64,000 bases of DNA. Source: Drechslerella dactyloides (lineage: Eukaryota > Ascomycota > Orbiliomycetes > Orbiliales > Orbiliaceae). Position 1 is the stretch's first letter. The number at the start of each line of letters is the position of its first letter. Below the pieces are notes generated by a model, which searched no databases, had not been told where the DNA came from, and saw only the letters and a list, made by a program, of their open reading frames with translations. The translations under genes and the position numbers were made by a program. The stretch lies in NCBI GenBank assembly GCA_020064725.1, contig JAGTWJ010000003.1, forward strand, positions 3,100,001 through 3,164,000. Reading direction: 5' to 3'. Positions 47,006-58,276 of the stretch are shown piece after piece.

Positions 47006-50000
47006 TCAACTGCTACCTGGAATCCAAAGCCAAGGTGTGGCTTTTCCCGCGCTGGATATCCTCTCAGCAACCATCTGTAGCATTGTTTGGACCCCCCAGC
47101 CCGCCCTTTCTCCACTAGTGTCGTTTTTATGCTCGTGCAGCAGCTGCACAATTGTTGCGTTTCCTTGACGCTCTGCTATCTGCATCGCCGTTTGTGCTTG
47201 AGAGTTCTTGAGGTCAGTGTCGGCTCCATATTCCAACAACAGTTGTACCATTTCTTCGTAGCCCAGAAAGGCTGCTGTGTGCAATGGTGTTTCCCATATC
47301 CGCCCCGTCTGAGATTGAGGCGAGATAAAGGAGTTTGGGTTTGCCCCCTTCTCTAGCAAAAGCCTTGCTATGGGTTGATAACCGTAGCTTATTGCTTTTC
47401 GCAGCGCAGACCCAAGGTGAAAGCTCGCAAACGTCCCCTCGTACACCTCTATTTGTCCTATTTGCCCACCTACGGCAAAAACAAAGTGACCGCTGCCCAT
47501 GATCTTTAAATTCCCAATTTGTGTCACCATATCCGGGCGACTTAGTCTATCCTCTACATCAAGTTCACCTAGCAGCTCCATCAGCTCCCTCTGCGTCTCG
47601 TAAGTGAAATTAACGACTCCTCCGTAGACCACTAAATCTTTGATCTGCGCTGGTGATAAGAAGTTGACAGATCCAGCATGTATGCGTAAGCTGACGACCT
47701 GCGATCTCCGAAAGTTTGTAATCCCACCATGCAATGATACACTCTTGATCTGAGACTGTCCTAAGATATTGGCGTGACCTCGGTGCACACAGAGTTTTCT
47801 GATTTGGGCCGCTGCGGAGAAGGTAACAGACCCCCCATGTATTCTTACCGACCCGATGAGGACCGGTGAGGAGAAGGTAACTTTACCTCCATAAACGCGT
47901 AGCTTCTTTACCTTCGCAAACGAGAAGCTGACAGCCCCACCGTATATATTCACATTCTCGAAGTAGGTCGATGTAGAATCAATGACCCATGGATTCTGCC
48001 GCAACTCTCTGTTAATCATAGGGCAATCTATCCCGAAGCCTCCATTCAATAGTAAATGCTGAATTAGCGGAATCCGAAATCGGACAGATCCTCTGTAAAG
48101 GGTAAAGCTTTGGACGAATGCAGCAGTAACCGTGGTATTGGTGGCCACGTTGTGGATCACAATCTCGTGGAACATACACCCCAATATCGTAGAACCCCTT
48201 CCGTCTAGTGTATTTTCTCGAGTCTGCTCCAGCGTTTCTGTGTTGCAAATGTCTGTCCGGTGGTGCTTATCGGATAGTAGACGCATGGTTTGCACGAGTA
48301 TTTCCTGCTTGCTTAGAGGCATTTTGGGTTCGGGGACCGATTGGTTGAGACTTTTTGCTGCTTCCAGAACTGTGTGATTGAGTGCTGTCCACCCGGCATG
48401 ATCCCTCAAGCTGCTGTCAGCCCCATTTGCTAGCAATAGCTGCGTTACCAAATCGTGACCTTGGGAGGATGAAATGTGCAGTGCTGTTCGCCCGATAGGA
48501 TCCCTACAGTTCACATCGACCCCTGCTTCCAGGAGTATGTTTACTATTGCATCATACCCTTGAGACGCAGCCAGGTGTAATCCTGTCCAGCGTTTGAGGC
48601 CCTTGAGGTTAAGATCCACCGCATGCTTCAATATAAGTCCCACGATCGTCTCATGCGATACCCCTGGGTCGAAACCTTCTGGTTCCAGCTCCTTGATCGC
48701 TAGATCCAGCATCTCATAAGCCCCAGATGTATCGCTTTCCTCTCTCTTAGAGGTACTATCAATTATGAGAAGAGCCATTCTCTTATAGTCTCTGGCCAAC
48801 GCTGACGTTAAAATAGCCAGCATGGAGGCTCCGTGGAAGGAGATAGCAGAGGGCGTAGTGCTGAGCATGAAGTCTACAAACTTCTCGTACCCTTTGCTTG
48901 CAAGAGCCTGCCAGTCGTCGTCTGTGTGCATCGTACGCTCGCCACGAACTATCTGTCCAAGGCAAAGTTTTGTCGAAGCTGCCCATTCTGAAATTGATTG
49001 TGAGTTGTTGTTGAACTCCGAATTGCACATTCTTGCAGGAGAATTGTTTGCTGGGTCTCGCAGTTCCGTCGGTTGAGTTGTCGCCTCATGTATTGCATCC
49101 ACATTCGGTGGTGGTTCTACCATTTTTCTGTTCATAGAAGATATCCTAATTTCCCGCGCGTGTTGTCTCGCAAGCCAGACGCCTTCCCGCGCGTGCCTGT
49201 ACCAATTGTTCAAAGCGTATTCGAGTAGTATATAATCTTTTGAGCAGCGATGCCCAACATAATGTCTTTCATGTCTGCATCTTAAATCGGCTTGGCTCCA
49301 GAATTGTATGTAAGATAGGCAGCAGTTTGTAATAAAATGAGAGCACCCAGCTCGCGCGAAAAGACCGCATTCTGTCGTATCTAATAGGAGATAGTCGGCG
49401 ACTGTTTTATGGGCAAATTGCACTAAGTTGTCCTCCGATATGACAATAAAGCTACTCAGGGTATATGATATGTAGCTCTGGTCCTTTGCTCCTAGTTCGA
49501 TGTTAAAGGAGGTATCATGAGAATTGACCATTGTAATTTCTGTTGCTTCTGCAAGGTTTAGGGGACGCTTGGAGTAGAGTAGCCACCGCAGGAGAGTTGA
49601 TGCCGTGTCCATTTGTCCCTGGGTTTTGATGTTTTCAAGTATCCGGCTGTATACTTGAGGTAGCTCTGGGGGCAGATCGTTCAATGCTGATTTCAGCTCG
49701 TCCCAAGTACCTTTTTTCCAGAGCAGGTCGAGAAGACAGGCCACTAAACGAAACCTTTTCTGTGTCGTAAGACACTGATTCAAGGACATATGGGCATCGA
49801 TGAAGATAGAAAGACAGTTGTTGGAATTGACTTACATCCCATTTGCCCTGTTCTCGATGGAATCGGCAACTAGGCTACGCCTTTCTTCATCCAGAGGAAG
49901 CCATAGCCTGCCTCTACGATTGTTCCAACGCTTCAATTCATAGCAGAGAAATTCTTTGATGTCGTCGTGAACCCTGTGGCTCATCTCGCCCGCCTGTAGG

Positions 50001-50923
50001 TCGATAACGTGGCGGAACGAACCATTTCCCACGCTTTCCTCGGCTAGACGTCTCAGCTCATGATCAACCACACTCGTGAGCCCGCCATCACGACTGGTGA
50101 CCAAGAGATGAACATTCAGCTCGGGTACACTCGTTAACCGGGTTATTAACTTGACCAGCTTTTCAGCCTCGGATTCCTCTCCACTCTGAAAGGACGCGTC
50201 GCATTCATCCAGCGCGTCGACGATAATATAAGTATGTCTTTCTCCTTTGACGAGGTCTTCTATTACCTCGAGCAAGAATTCCTCCGAGAATGTTAATTGT
50301 TGAGAAAGGCACCTATTATGCAGTTCCTCCACTTTTGGGGGTAGTTCTCCTTCAGCTGGGCAGAATTGTAGTAGAAGGGACCGAAGCAACCTAGAAACAT
50401 TCCGCTTTTCCTCTTCCACGGCACTAAAGTAATAGCCTGCAGTGCAGGTACCCCCTGTGAGCGAATTTTGCAAATAGTCTATAATGGTCGAACTTTTTCA
50501 TGTCAGTTTCTAGGCGTACATTTCTCCTTTGTGATTTAGCGGACCTACCTCATGACTGTTTTGCCGGATCCTGCGATTCCATGCAGCCACATGAAGCTGT
50601 TCCGCTCAGACAGCCAGAGCTGGAACTGTTCAGAATCAAGTAGCCACTTGCCGGTGTTACCAACATGTTTTTTCCGAGCTTGTTGATGGTCCCAATCTAG
50701 TCTAAGACTGTTGCTAGACTGCCAGTTTGGGAGTAGGGCATTGTGCAGTGCCACTCGCTTTGGGTCCCCTACAAAGGTGTGGTCAGCAGTAGTCATGTAT
50801 CATATCCAATAGATGGAACATCAAAGGTCAGTAGGTAATTAAGTTCCTACCTGAGTAATAGCTGTCGCCAATATTCACGAATGAGTTGCCGCTAGCGGCA
50901 ACTTGAAAAGTATTTCCCGACAT
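47006..50923 (-). CDS. NACHT receptor with N-terminal amyloid motif, ankyrin blocks and novel beta-repeats
   Basis: Exons 50923-50851, 50768-50549, 50492-49836 and 49754-47006 give 1232 residues; all junction phases agree. The N-terminal residues 4-24 carry the amyloid motif. A linker with the usual SLRLDWDHQQARKK region follows, then the NACHT: Walker A GIAGSGKT at 88-95, the rejoined VMSSTIIDYL, Walker B IIVDALDECD near 187-196, and ANGMFRLVACLLDLL rejoined across intron 3. A winged-helix-like region follows. Ankyrin repeats occupy about 700-775, a 17-19-residue beta-type repeat array about 845-1100, and ankyrin repeats again about 1100-1195. NLRs of this kind sense non-self, oligomerise and template the amyloid of a partner; here the partner is the convergent HeLo gene 120 bp away. 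An out-of-frame ATG lies 7 nt upstream of the start, with 13 codons. Confidence 0.87.
47405..48172 (-). other. 17-19-residue beta-solenoid-like repeat array in the receptor
   Basis: About ten units with the pattern hydrophobic-x-[VIL]-[YH]-G-G-x-[VA]-x-F. The [YH]-G-G positions fall at residues 921, 938, 956, 974, 992, 1009 and 1027 (17-18 apart), with looser units at about 851, 870, 1069 and 1088. Examples are LRVYGGKVTF, VRIHGGSVTF and LVVYGGVVNF. The array sits between the two ankyrin blocks. I do not recognise it as ankyrin, WD, TPR, LRR or pentapeptide. Confidence 0.75.
50851..50923 (-). other. amyloid-motif exon of the receptor
   Basis: A 73-nt exon encoding 24 residues plus one base and nothing else. 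Residues 4-24 include VAASGNSFVNIGDSYYS; FVNIGD is identical to repeat 2 of the HET-S-like protein, and the Gly four residues before the Val is shared. The 82-bp intron after it has a GTAGGA donor, CTACTGACC branch and TTTGTAG acceptor. A 20-bp perfect palindrome (50884-50903) lies inside the exon. Confidence 0.82.
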
Positions 50924-51696
50924 ATTGCATATATGGTAATATCTGCTGCTGGTAGCTTACTATGAGGTAGCTTTCGGGGGCTCCATTACTGGCCAACGTG
51001 AAAGGAGCCCGGGAGCAGGGCAATCGGTCTTCATATCAAATATGCTAGCTAATATGGCCCAGATGAAAGGGTGCTCCCCCGTTTAAACGTTTACGTGCGG
51101 GGTAAGTTATTGCGGAGACACCAAATCTTTCAGCCTTCTTACTTACGGCTACAAACCTTGCATGCATTGGAGTTTGCTGGCATTTCATTACATACTACCA
51201 ATGAGCGCGTTCTACGTGTATTTGATGAAGCTCGCGGGACTTTCCAGATATTCTTGGGTTGAGAGTTTCTTAGCAGCGTCTGACGGGGTGTTCTTACATA
51301 CAACCCGGTTAGGGTATAGGCAAACGCAGCCAAATATATTGAACCGACTGTAGGTCTGTTATGTTTCAATAACGGCACGACGCGCCAGTAGAATTAATGT
51401 ATAATTAAGAAGGCAAGGTTCTGTGGGTTAGTACTCAGCGGCTTTCTGGTCTTCGTATCTAGTATAACTTGTATACAATAATTTCCAATTATTTTCAGAT
51501 ATGTTCTCGACACCCACGCCACCAAAATCATTGCGAATAAAAACAATGTACTATTGAAAGCGCCTTTACATCATATACATGAAAAGTAAACCTCATAAAT
51601 AATACATCTATTGAGATAATGAGGTAAAAAGTCTTGAGTGGTATGCTACAAGGCGGCCCCAATCGCTAGAAGAGACTGATATGTACCCTGTTGTCT
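50924..51696. other. promoter side of the receptor gene; no gene seen
   Basis: Receptor promoter and the 3' flank of the small gene that follows. Minus 51608-51802 is open and looks coding (see the small gene below); the rest has nothing recognisable. Confidence 0.45.
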
Positions 51697-52097
51697 TCAG
51701 AACAGTGTAGGATTTACCAGCGACTGTTGTATTGCCTTCAGTCGTGGAAGCAACATCGACTTTTCCACCCCGGCCGGGCCGCCCAATCCGCCAGTGGGAC
51801 ACAGCTTAAATCTCCCTAATAAGCCATCCCTATCATTCGGCCGGAGAGTGAAAGGCAGGCGAATGTGGTCCAAGGTGCCCTGCAAAGTGTGGGTCAGGTT
51901 TCTGGAGAACATGACTCCAAAACGAGGAGTTATAAACGCACATATTCGTTGACAGTAATGAAACCATGATCTATATGTTGCCACCCGGCTGACCACCTAC
52001 TCTCGTCGGGAATAGAGGGCTTGATGGCAGTAACTGTGAAGTCAATACCATCTGGGAGCCCTTTGACACAGACGGTCTGATTGAGATCGCTCGGCAT
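51697..52097 (-). CDS. small unknown protein, possibly frameshifted
   Basis: Exon 1 is 52097-51942 and exon 2 is 51879-51697 (112 residues). The 62-bp intron is phase 0 with GTGCGT donor, CCTGACCC branch and TTGCAG acceptor. The first exon reads like a beta-rich domain (VKGLPDGIDFTVTAI, WQHIDHGFITVN) and the second continues with HIRLPFTLRPND. The frame then ends at 51697, but a second frame overlapping its 3' part (51608-51802) has better coding character (KVDVASTTEGNTTVAGKSY, TTGYISVSSS). One base lost or gained in the GC-rich stretch near 51765-51785 would connect them, so this may be a pseudogene, a sequence error or two alternatives. No signal peptide and no known family. Confidence 0.4.
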
Positions 52098-52913
52098 GGT
52101 ATGGACGCGTGCAGTGGTTGAAGAGACAAAAGAAGAGCACCAAGAAAAGGGTTCTACTGAGAGGGGGTTTCAAAAGCGGGATAGAGCCTGCGAACGATAG
52201 AATAAGCTTGCGGACAACTAAGTAAGTAGCTATCGATATAGACTAGTTGCTGATCAAAATTGTTTAAGCTCTGACTCCGCTTTTCTCTACCTCCACACGG
52301 TTAATTCTGTTACAATTACCGAAAACATATGATAAAAATCCGTAGACCTGCGTGATCTTTATATAACCTGATAAATGTTCCTTCTGTACAAAACAAACGA
52401 TCACTTCTATCTACGATCGGGCGTTTGGTGCCCGGATTCGATGTTGCTCCGTTACCATAAATTCGACTGGTAGCAGCCTACAGATGTGTCCACATGTCCT
52501 GGGGGTGCCACCCAGTCTGGAAATGCTACTTGGTTGGTAGTAGTAAGCTTTTTAGCGCTGACGGGTACTTCGGCGACTTTTTTGTATGGCTTATCAACTG
52601 TAGGTCTGGCCGTCAAACTCAATGGGCGTATGCAGTCAGACGCACTTGAGTCCCTTTCATCTAGGCTTATAACTTCGTGGTGGTCTGGTAATATATAGCT
52701 ACATACATGAAGCCGAGATTCCCCTCATATATAAGATAAAGTAGAGTTCGTAACGCCGTTAATTTAAATAAGGCTTACCCGTCCCGGTAATGTTGAACAC
52801 AGACAAGAAAAATTGTTGAAAATGGCAAATGGTACTTCAGATGGCCGAAAGTGTGTACGCTGTGAATCCGAGCATAGATGCACGCGTGCGAGTTTGAATA
52901 TCGCAGTCGTCTC
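52098..52913. other. intergenic; one possible small membrane frame
   Basis: A plus-strand frame at 52486-52698 (70 codons, opening at GTG, no in-frame ATG) contains a hydrophobic stretch (WLVVVSFLALTGTSATFLYG) that could span a membrane. It may be a fragment or an exon without its partner. A 31-codon ATG frame at 52822-52917 containing KCVRCESEHRC overlaps the 3' end of the next gene. Neither is supported as a gene. Confidence 0.3.
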
Positions 52914-55900
52914 TTAAAGTCCTGGTCCTCCGAAGAAAAAGCTGTCAAAAAGCTCCATCTGCCCGTTGCCGGTTGTCCAGCTGCCGTCTAGTCCGCCGAC
53001 GCCCCATCCACCCATGTTCATGTTTAAATCGAACGGACCACCCCAGCCGCTGCCGCCGTCCAGACCTCCGAACCCGCCTTCCATTCCTAACTCGCCGAGG
53101 CCGTTATACCCAGCCATCCAGTCGTCCGATTCAACGCCTCCCATCATGGAATCGACGGGTTGGCCGGTGGATGCTAGCCCTGGAGCGGCGGCTGTTGCGG
53201 CGAGGTAAGAATTCGTGCTCGAGATCATACTCGAGTCATCGTCGCCGGGTGTCGTCCCATCGCCGGTGACGGGGTATCCGCCTGGGGTTGGCGAGTAGCT
53301 GCTGGCAGCTAGCATTCCTGCGGCAGCCACAGCCCGTCGTGAGTCTTCGTCCTCGTCCTCTTCGCCTTCGCCGGATGTATCATCCATCGGCTTCTCTTTG
53401 ATCACGGCGTGGAAACCGCGGTCTACTAGACGCTGGTTCTTGTGTCTCATGCCAGGACTACCCTTTGGGACTTTACCCGCGCCGGTGCCCTGGCTTAGCA
53501 GCTCGTCGTTGCCGGCGAACAATTCGCGGAACTGGCTGTCGAATGTTGGCCGCTTGCGTTTCGACGGCCGCGGCCCGTCATCTGGCTTTGCGTTGTACGC
53601 TTTGATCTCGTTTGGTGGTGGACTCGGTGCGTCCTTACTCAGGTTGATGTTCGCCGGCTCCGTGCCCGACAGACACATGCTGACGGTTGCGCGGGACATG
53701 CGCTCGAAGGAGACTCTGCATGCTTCTGCGGGTGGGCAGCGGTCTGACAGGTCGCCGAGCACAGATGTCGCGGCGAGGATGGTGAAGTCCACTTCGTCCA
53801 TCGATAGCTTTGCGCGGACAGTTGGCGAGTGCCAGATCGCGTAAAGAAATGATATACCTATAAGAGCCCCGGATTAGTATCATGTTGGTGTTACTGGGTA
53901 CTTATACTTGGATGACATACCGGCCATGAATAAGTGGTGAACGGCCAAGAATGTGTGATTGACCTGTCGCATTCTATGCAGCTGCCTGTATAGCCGCAAG
54001 ACCTTCATGCCCGCGTCGGCCACGACCACGTATATCCGTTCCTCCTCCTCTTTATCTCTTATTCTGTCTCGGATTTTAGGGCTCTCGACCTTCGTCTTGC
54101 TACTCGAGTCAACGGTGCTGCCGAACTTCTCAGCCAGCAGGTCCGGGACCGATAGACTCGGCCGGTATAGCATCATCAAGGTGAGCCAATAGTTGAGCTC
54201 CAGGAACTCTAGACTGAATGCGCATCCTGTAACTTCTTTACTCTTCGGACAACCGTCAAACCACTCCTTTAGACGCCTGTCGACATCATTCCGCCACTCG
54301 ATGAGGTTTTGGTGTGGCTTGAGGAACGGCGTCACAAGGTTCAAGCCGGTGGGGTGGACGTGCTGCGGCAGGCTATTCGGGTGGTTATGTGTCTGCTGGT
54401 AGTGGTGGACTTGGAGTATCTCGGACTGTAGCAGCCTGAGCTGGAAATAGGCATATGAAATACTCTTGTAGGTTGCCTGTGGTTGTGAAGACGGCTGCCG
54501 AATCCCGGTGGGGGTAATGCATTCATCCGGCAAGAAACTCGGGAACTAGTAAAGTTAGTAGCTGGATCGTAGACATATCGAGTTTTTTGACGGGCTTACC
54601 TCAATCCCGATTACTTCATCGGCAATCTGGACTGGTCTGCCAACGCATGCGCTGACCAGCCTGTCGAGACTATACGTGCACCAGAACAGTCTTCTCCTCA
54701 GATCTCTCCTCCATCCCCGCATTCCATCATCTCCAACGCCTTTCGGTACGACTTCTTCAGTAAACAGCCCCAAGTCCACCGCATGTCGCATTGCCGCGCC
54801 GATGATATACCATACACCGGGACTCACCGGCCGCAATATCGCATAGGCTGCAAGGAGCAGTACGGCTTGCAGTTCCTCTAACCCGCCGGAACTCGCTCGG
54901 AGGAACTCCTCCAGGTGCAAGACCGCAGCAGCATGATATGCCTCAGGCTGCTGCTTCCCCTCAGACATAATCTTCCCATCGCCTCCAGCACCAGGGCTCT
55001 GCGCAGGTGTCCTATCAACAAATATCCCCGCACCGATCGCGAACACCATATTGAGCAGATACAGCATTTGTGGGCTTCGCGCCTCACCAGGCCGTAAGTC
55101 ATACGCTGCATCGAAGAACTTCATAAACTCAACGCGGTGCAATATGGGTATTTGCGGATTCGAATGCTCAAAGTACAGATCAACTAGTCTCCGGCCGACA
55201 CCCTCGCTTGGGAACGGCGCCGGTGGAATAGCAGGCTTGGCTTGTAGTCCGAAAAACGATTCCCGCATGTCCGTATCCTTCGGCTGGCCGTTGTATACCC
55301 CTGGCTGAGCTAAGGAGCGGCGGTGGTACCGCGAGTTCCCGTTAGGGTAGCTTCCGGCAGCGTGGCCGTTTTCGCCTCCATTACCATTGGTAGACTTGAC
55401 GGCCTCGAACACGAGGCGTGCAAAGGAGATGCCAGATGTAGAGCCGAGGAAGCGAGGGTCGGATGTGCCTTGCACGGGGATAGAGGAGATGGCGGAGAGG
55501 GTCGGGTCGTTCTTGATTGGGTCTGAGCTTTCGTCTATGGGACGGTTCCCGGGGTTGATAGTGATTATCCCTGGGGTCTGGTGTGCAGAAACCGGTGTGG
55601 GAGGCTTGATGAAGCTTGGTGAGTTAACATCGTTGGCATCGATGCCATTCCGGGATAGTGACGGAGATAGCGGGTTGTTGCTTGGGGATGTGACGACTTG
55701 GCCGTTGAGCGGGAAGAATGAGGTAGGTGGATCGAACGTAAGATTATTCGTCGTGAGTAGGTTCTCGAGATAAGTCACTCGCTCTTCCAGGTAGCTCACG
55801 TAACTATCATAGCGCAAATGTCAGACTCTACGTAGAGGTGTCTATTTTAAGGCTTCAGAACTTGTCACACCTTCTCGGTATCTCCCTCTTGGTAATCGGA

Positions 55901-56163
55901 TCGTATCCGACACACTTGACGCCTACTTTCTCGCACTGTGTGCAAGCTGGTATCCGCTGGTCGCATCTATTCTTCCGTAGCCTGCAGCGATTACACGCAG
56001 TTACGCTCCTGAATGACGTTGCGCCGGATAGCTGTGTGGTAGGGGGGTTGGCTTGCGTCGCAGATGTAGGCGCTGGCGGGGAATTGTGGGATTCCGAGTC
56101 AGACGGCGACTCTCGCCGCCGGCGCTTCGTGGTCGAGCCACCTTCGGGAAAGTCGTTTGACAT
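52914..56163 (-). CDS. Zn2Cys6 transcription factor, PPR1/UaY-like
   Basis: Exons 56163-55871, 55803-54600, 54545-53921 and 53857-52914 give 1021 residues; all phases agree. The zinc cluster uses Cys57, 60, 67, 74, 77 and 84 (C-x2-C-x6-C-x6-C-x2-C-x6-C). It is followed by GYDPITKREIPRS and, joined across intron 1, the coiled-coil YVSYLEERVTYLENLL. This linker and dimerisation arrangement is characteristic of the PPR1/UaY branch (pyrimidine and purine pathway activators), but which paralog this is cannot be settled by eye. The centre is a fungal_trans regulatory domain (LYFEHSNPQIPILH, RRRLFWCTYSLDRLVSACVGRP). The C-terminus is disordered, Gly/Ser/Asp-rich with an acidic run, as in activation domains. 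It is expected to be a nuclear homodimer. Confidence 0.88.
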
Positions 56164-58276
56164 CGCGGCCGACCGGCGGGATCAGGCGGGGTCGTGTGTG
56201 TCGCGGCGGTTCTCGTATGTACGCCGTACTATTAGGTAAAAGTAAAAACAAAAAGTTTAATGGTAGTATCGGGTTCTGGCGAGGATTTGATGAAACCATA
56301 GACTAATCATAGTAAATTATACTTCCGCCAAATTGTCGTGCATCGATCCAAGGTAAACGGGATTAGGCAGGACGTTGAAGCTGGTCGCAACTGTGGAGGT
56401 GGTGGTAACGGCGAAGCGCTATCGATTACGAAAAAGGCAAATCTGAAAAAGGCGGAAGACAAGGTTAGCGCGATCGCAAAGAGGAAAACACGAAAAAGGC
56501 CGCCGGCTCGTGCGACACACGACGAAACATCGTGACCTGGAGAGAACAGATGGAACGAGCTTCGAAAAACTCGAGAGAACGTCGCTGGAGGAGCATGATC
56601 TGATCGGTCCAAATAAGGGTTTATCTTACGTTATGAATTCGAGGCGTGCGAAAGAGGAAAGTTCCAACGCTACACACCAAAAAAGCGGCCAGGAGGTCAG
56701 GTATCAGCTGCAAAAGCTGCACACCCGCTCCGGAATGCGAACTAGGCCGTGATGATGTTCCCCAGCGCTGGGCGAGGGCCGGGTTGTCGAGACTTGGATT
56801 AGGAATTCACTAAGCTTATTGGTTCCGTCTGCTTCCTGGATGCGATGCGTCGGTCGCCTGGTATTCGCGTACGAGCAGCTTCGGTCTTATGCGTGCGAGT
56901 ATCCTTCCTTTCCTCAGCTTAGATTAGCAAGTCGGACCAGGTTTCGTTCAGGGAATCGGCGATATCGCGCATCGTCGCTCTTTACCGTACCGATATAATC
57001 AAACCAGTTATGTCCGGAGAAGCTCAGCCAACTTCACCAGAAGCCCGCGAATCAGAACCTCACGTCAACCGTAACTGCCGGGGCCGAGTTCGTGCCTTCT
57101 CCACCGTCGCACGGGACTCCTGTCGCAAAAAAATACGGGGTCCCAACAGCGAAAACACCCCACAGGGAGGCAAAAAGCGATATCTCGGAGCGCCACCGAA
57201 TCACAGCCGAGAGCGAGTCAGGGCCTGGGCGCGATCGTTTGAGAAAGGGCGTTCTAACCAGTCTTTGCTCGTTTCGGAGTCGCAGGAGGCTGCATCAGCA
57301 GCGGGTATGAGGGACGACGGACGAGGGCTCTCCCATCGGAGGTCGGCGATGCGAGCTATGAGCGATGTGGTGGCGGAGCGGGAGTCGAGATAGCGTGGGT
57401 TCGCGTGTCAAAATCGAATCGAATAATGAGATCGAAGGGGCGACGAGGGTGCGCAAGAGAGTTTATTGCGCAGGACTGCTTCCTTCCCGATAGCTCCATC
57501 AGCCTTCTTCTTCTCGTCGGTTTGCTACCGAAACAGCCGTGTCTCTCTCATGTTCGTGTCGCTGAGTCTTCCTTCCGCTCAGCCTTTTCGGCCGTCCACG
57601 CAGCGCAACGAGTTCCGATGCTCAGCAAGCAGTTGCCTTATCTTGACATGCATGGGCGTGGGGGCCTGGTCGGGATGCAGGGCTTGTGATTGGCCGGCTG
57701 TTGTTAGCTTTTGCATCCGCAACGCAGTTACGCGCAGAGCGTTGAGGCGGAACGGAAGGAACGGGTTCGAAAGCGGAACGATCATGATGCGAAGAGGAAA
57801 CTGTCGTGCATCGCATTCTACAATGAAGCGGAGATGTTGTTTCTTTATTGTTTAGCTATGTGAGTAAAAGTAGAGAAAATCAAGCGATTAGTCATGCCTT
57901 TGTAAGTCGACAGGGACATGGTAAGTAGGGAACACGACCGAGGGGAAATAAAATCTGGGAAACAGGAAATGGCTAAGCAAAATCGCGACAAAGGTAGTCT
58001 CGTGATTAAAAAAAAACACTGCTTTCACTGAAGCTTATCTATGCCTATGCGATATTTGTTAGCTTTCCATATCTTCTAGAGATCTCGCCTGGGAACTAAT
58101 ATGTTGGCACTCACGCGTATCGCCTGTGTAGAATCTCGAGTATCTGCACTTCAAATCCAGTGCACTCCACTACACTTGAATTCATTTCAGATCCTTCTTA
58201 TTTACTAATTTTATAGTCTTCGAGACTCTCTTCCCTCTATACCCCTCTTGATGGTAATCTCTGTTACTCTGTAATC
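56164..58276. other. upstream region of the PPR1/UaY-like gene
   Basis: 2.1 kb without a recognisable gene. Overlapping frames at 56338-57393 and 57405-57855 are basic and low in structure, like leader sequence rather than protein. The right end is the 3' flank of the next minus-strand gene. Confidence 0.5.

Noticed and set aside
57010..57855. Overlapping frames upstream of the PPR1/UaY-like gene
   Set aside because: They are basic, low in hydrophobic pattern and mutually overlapping, which looks like noncoding leader sequence rather than protein.
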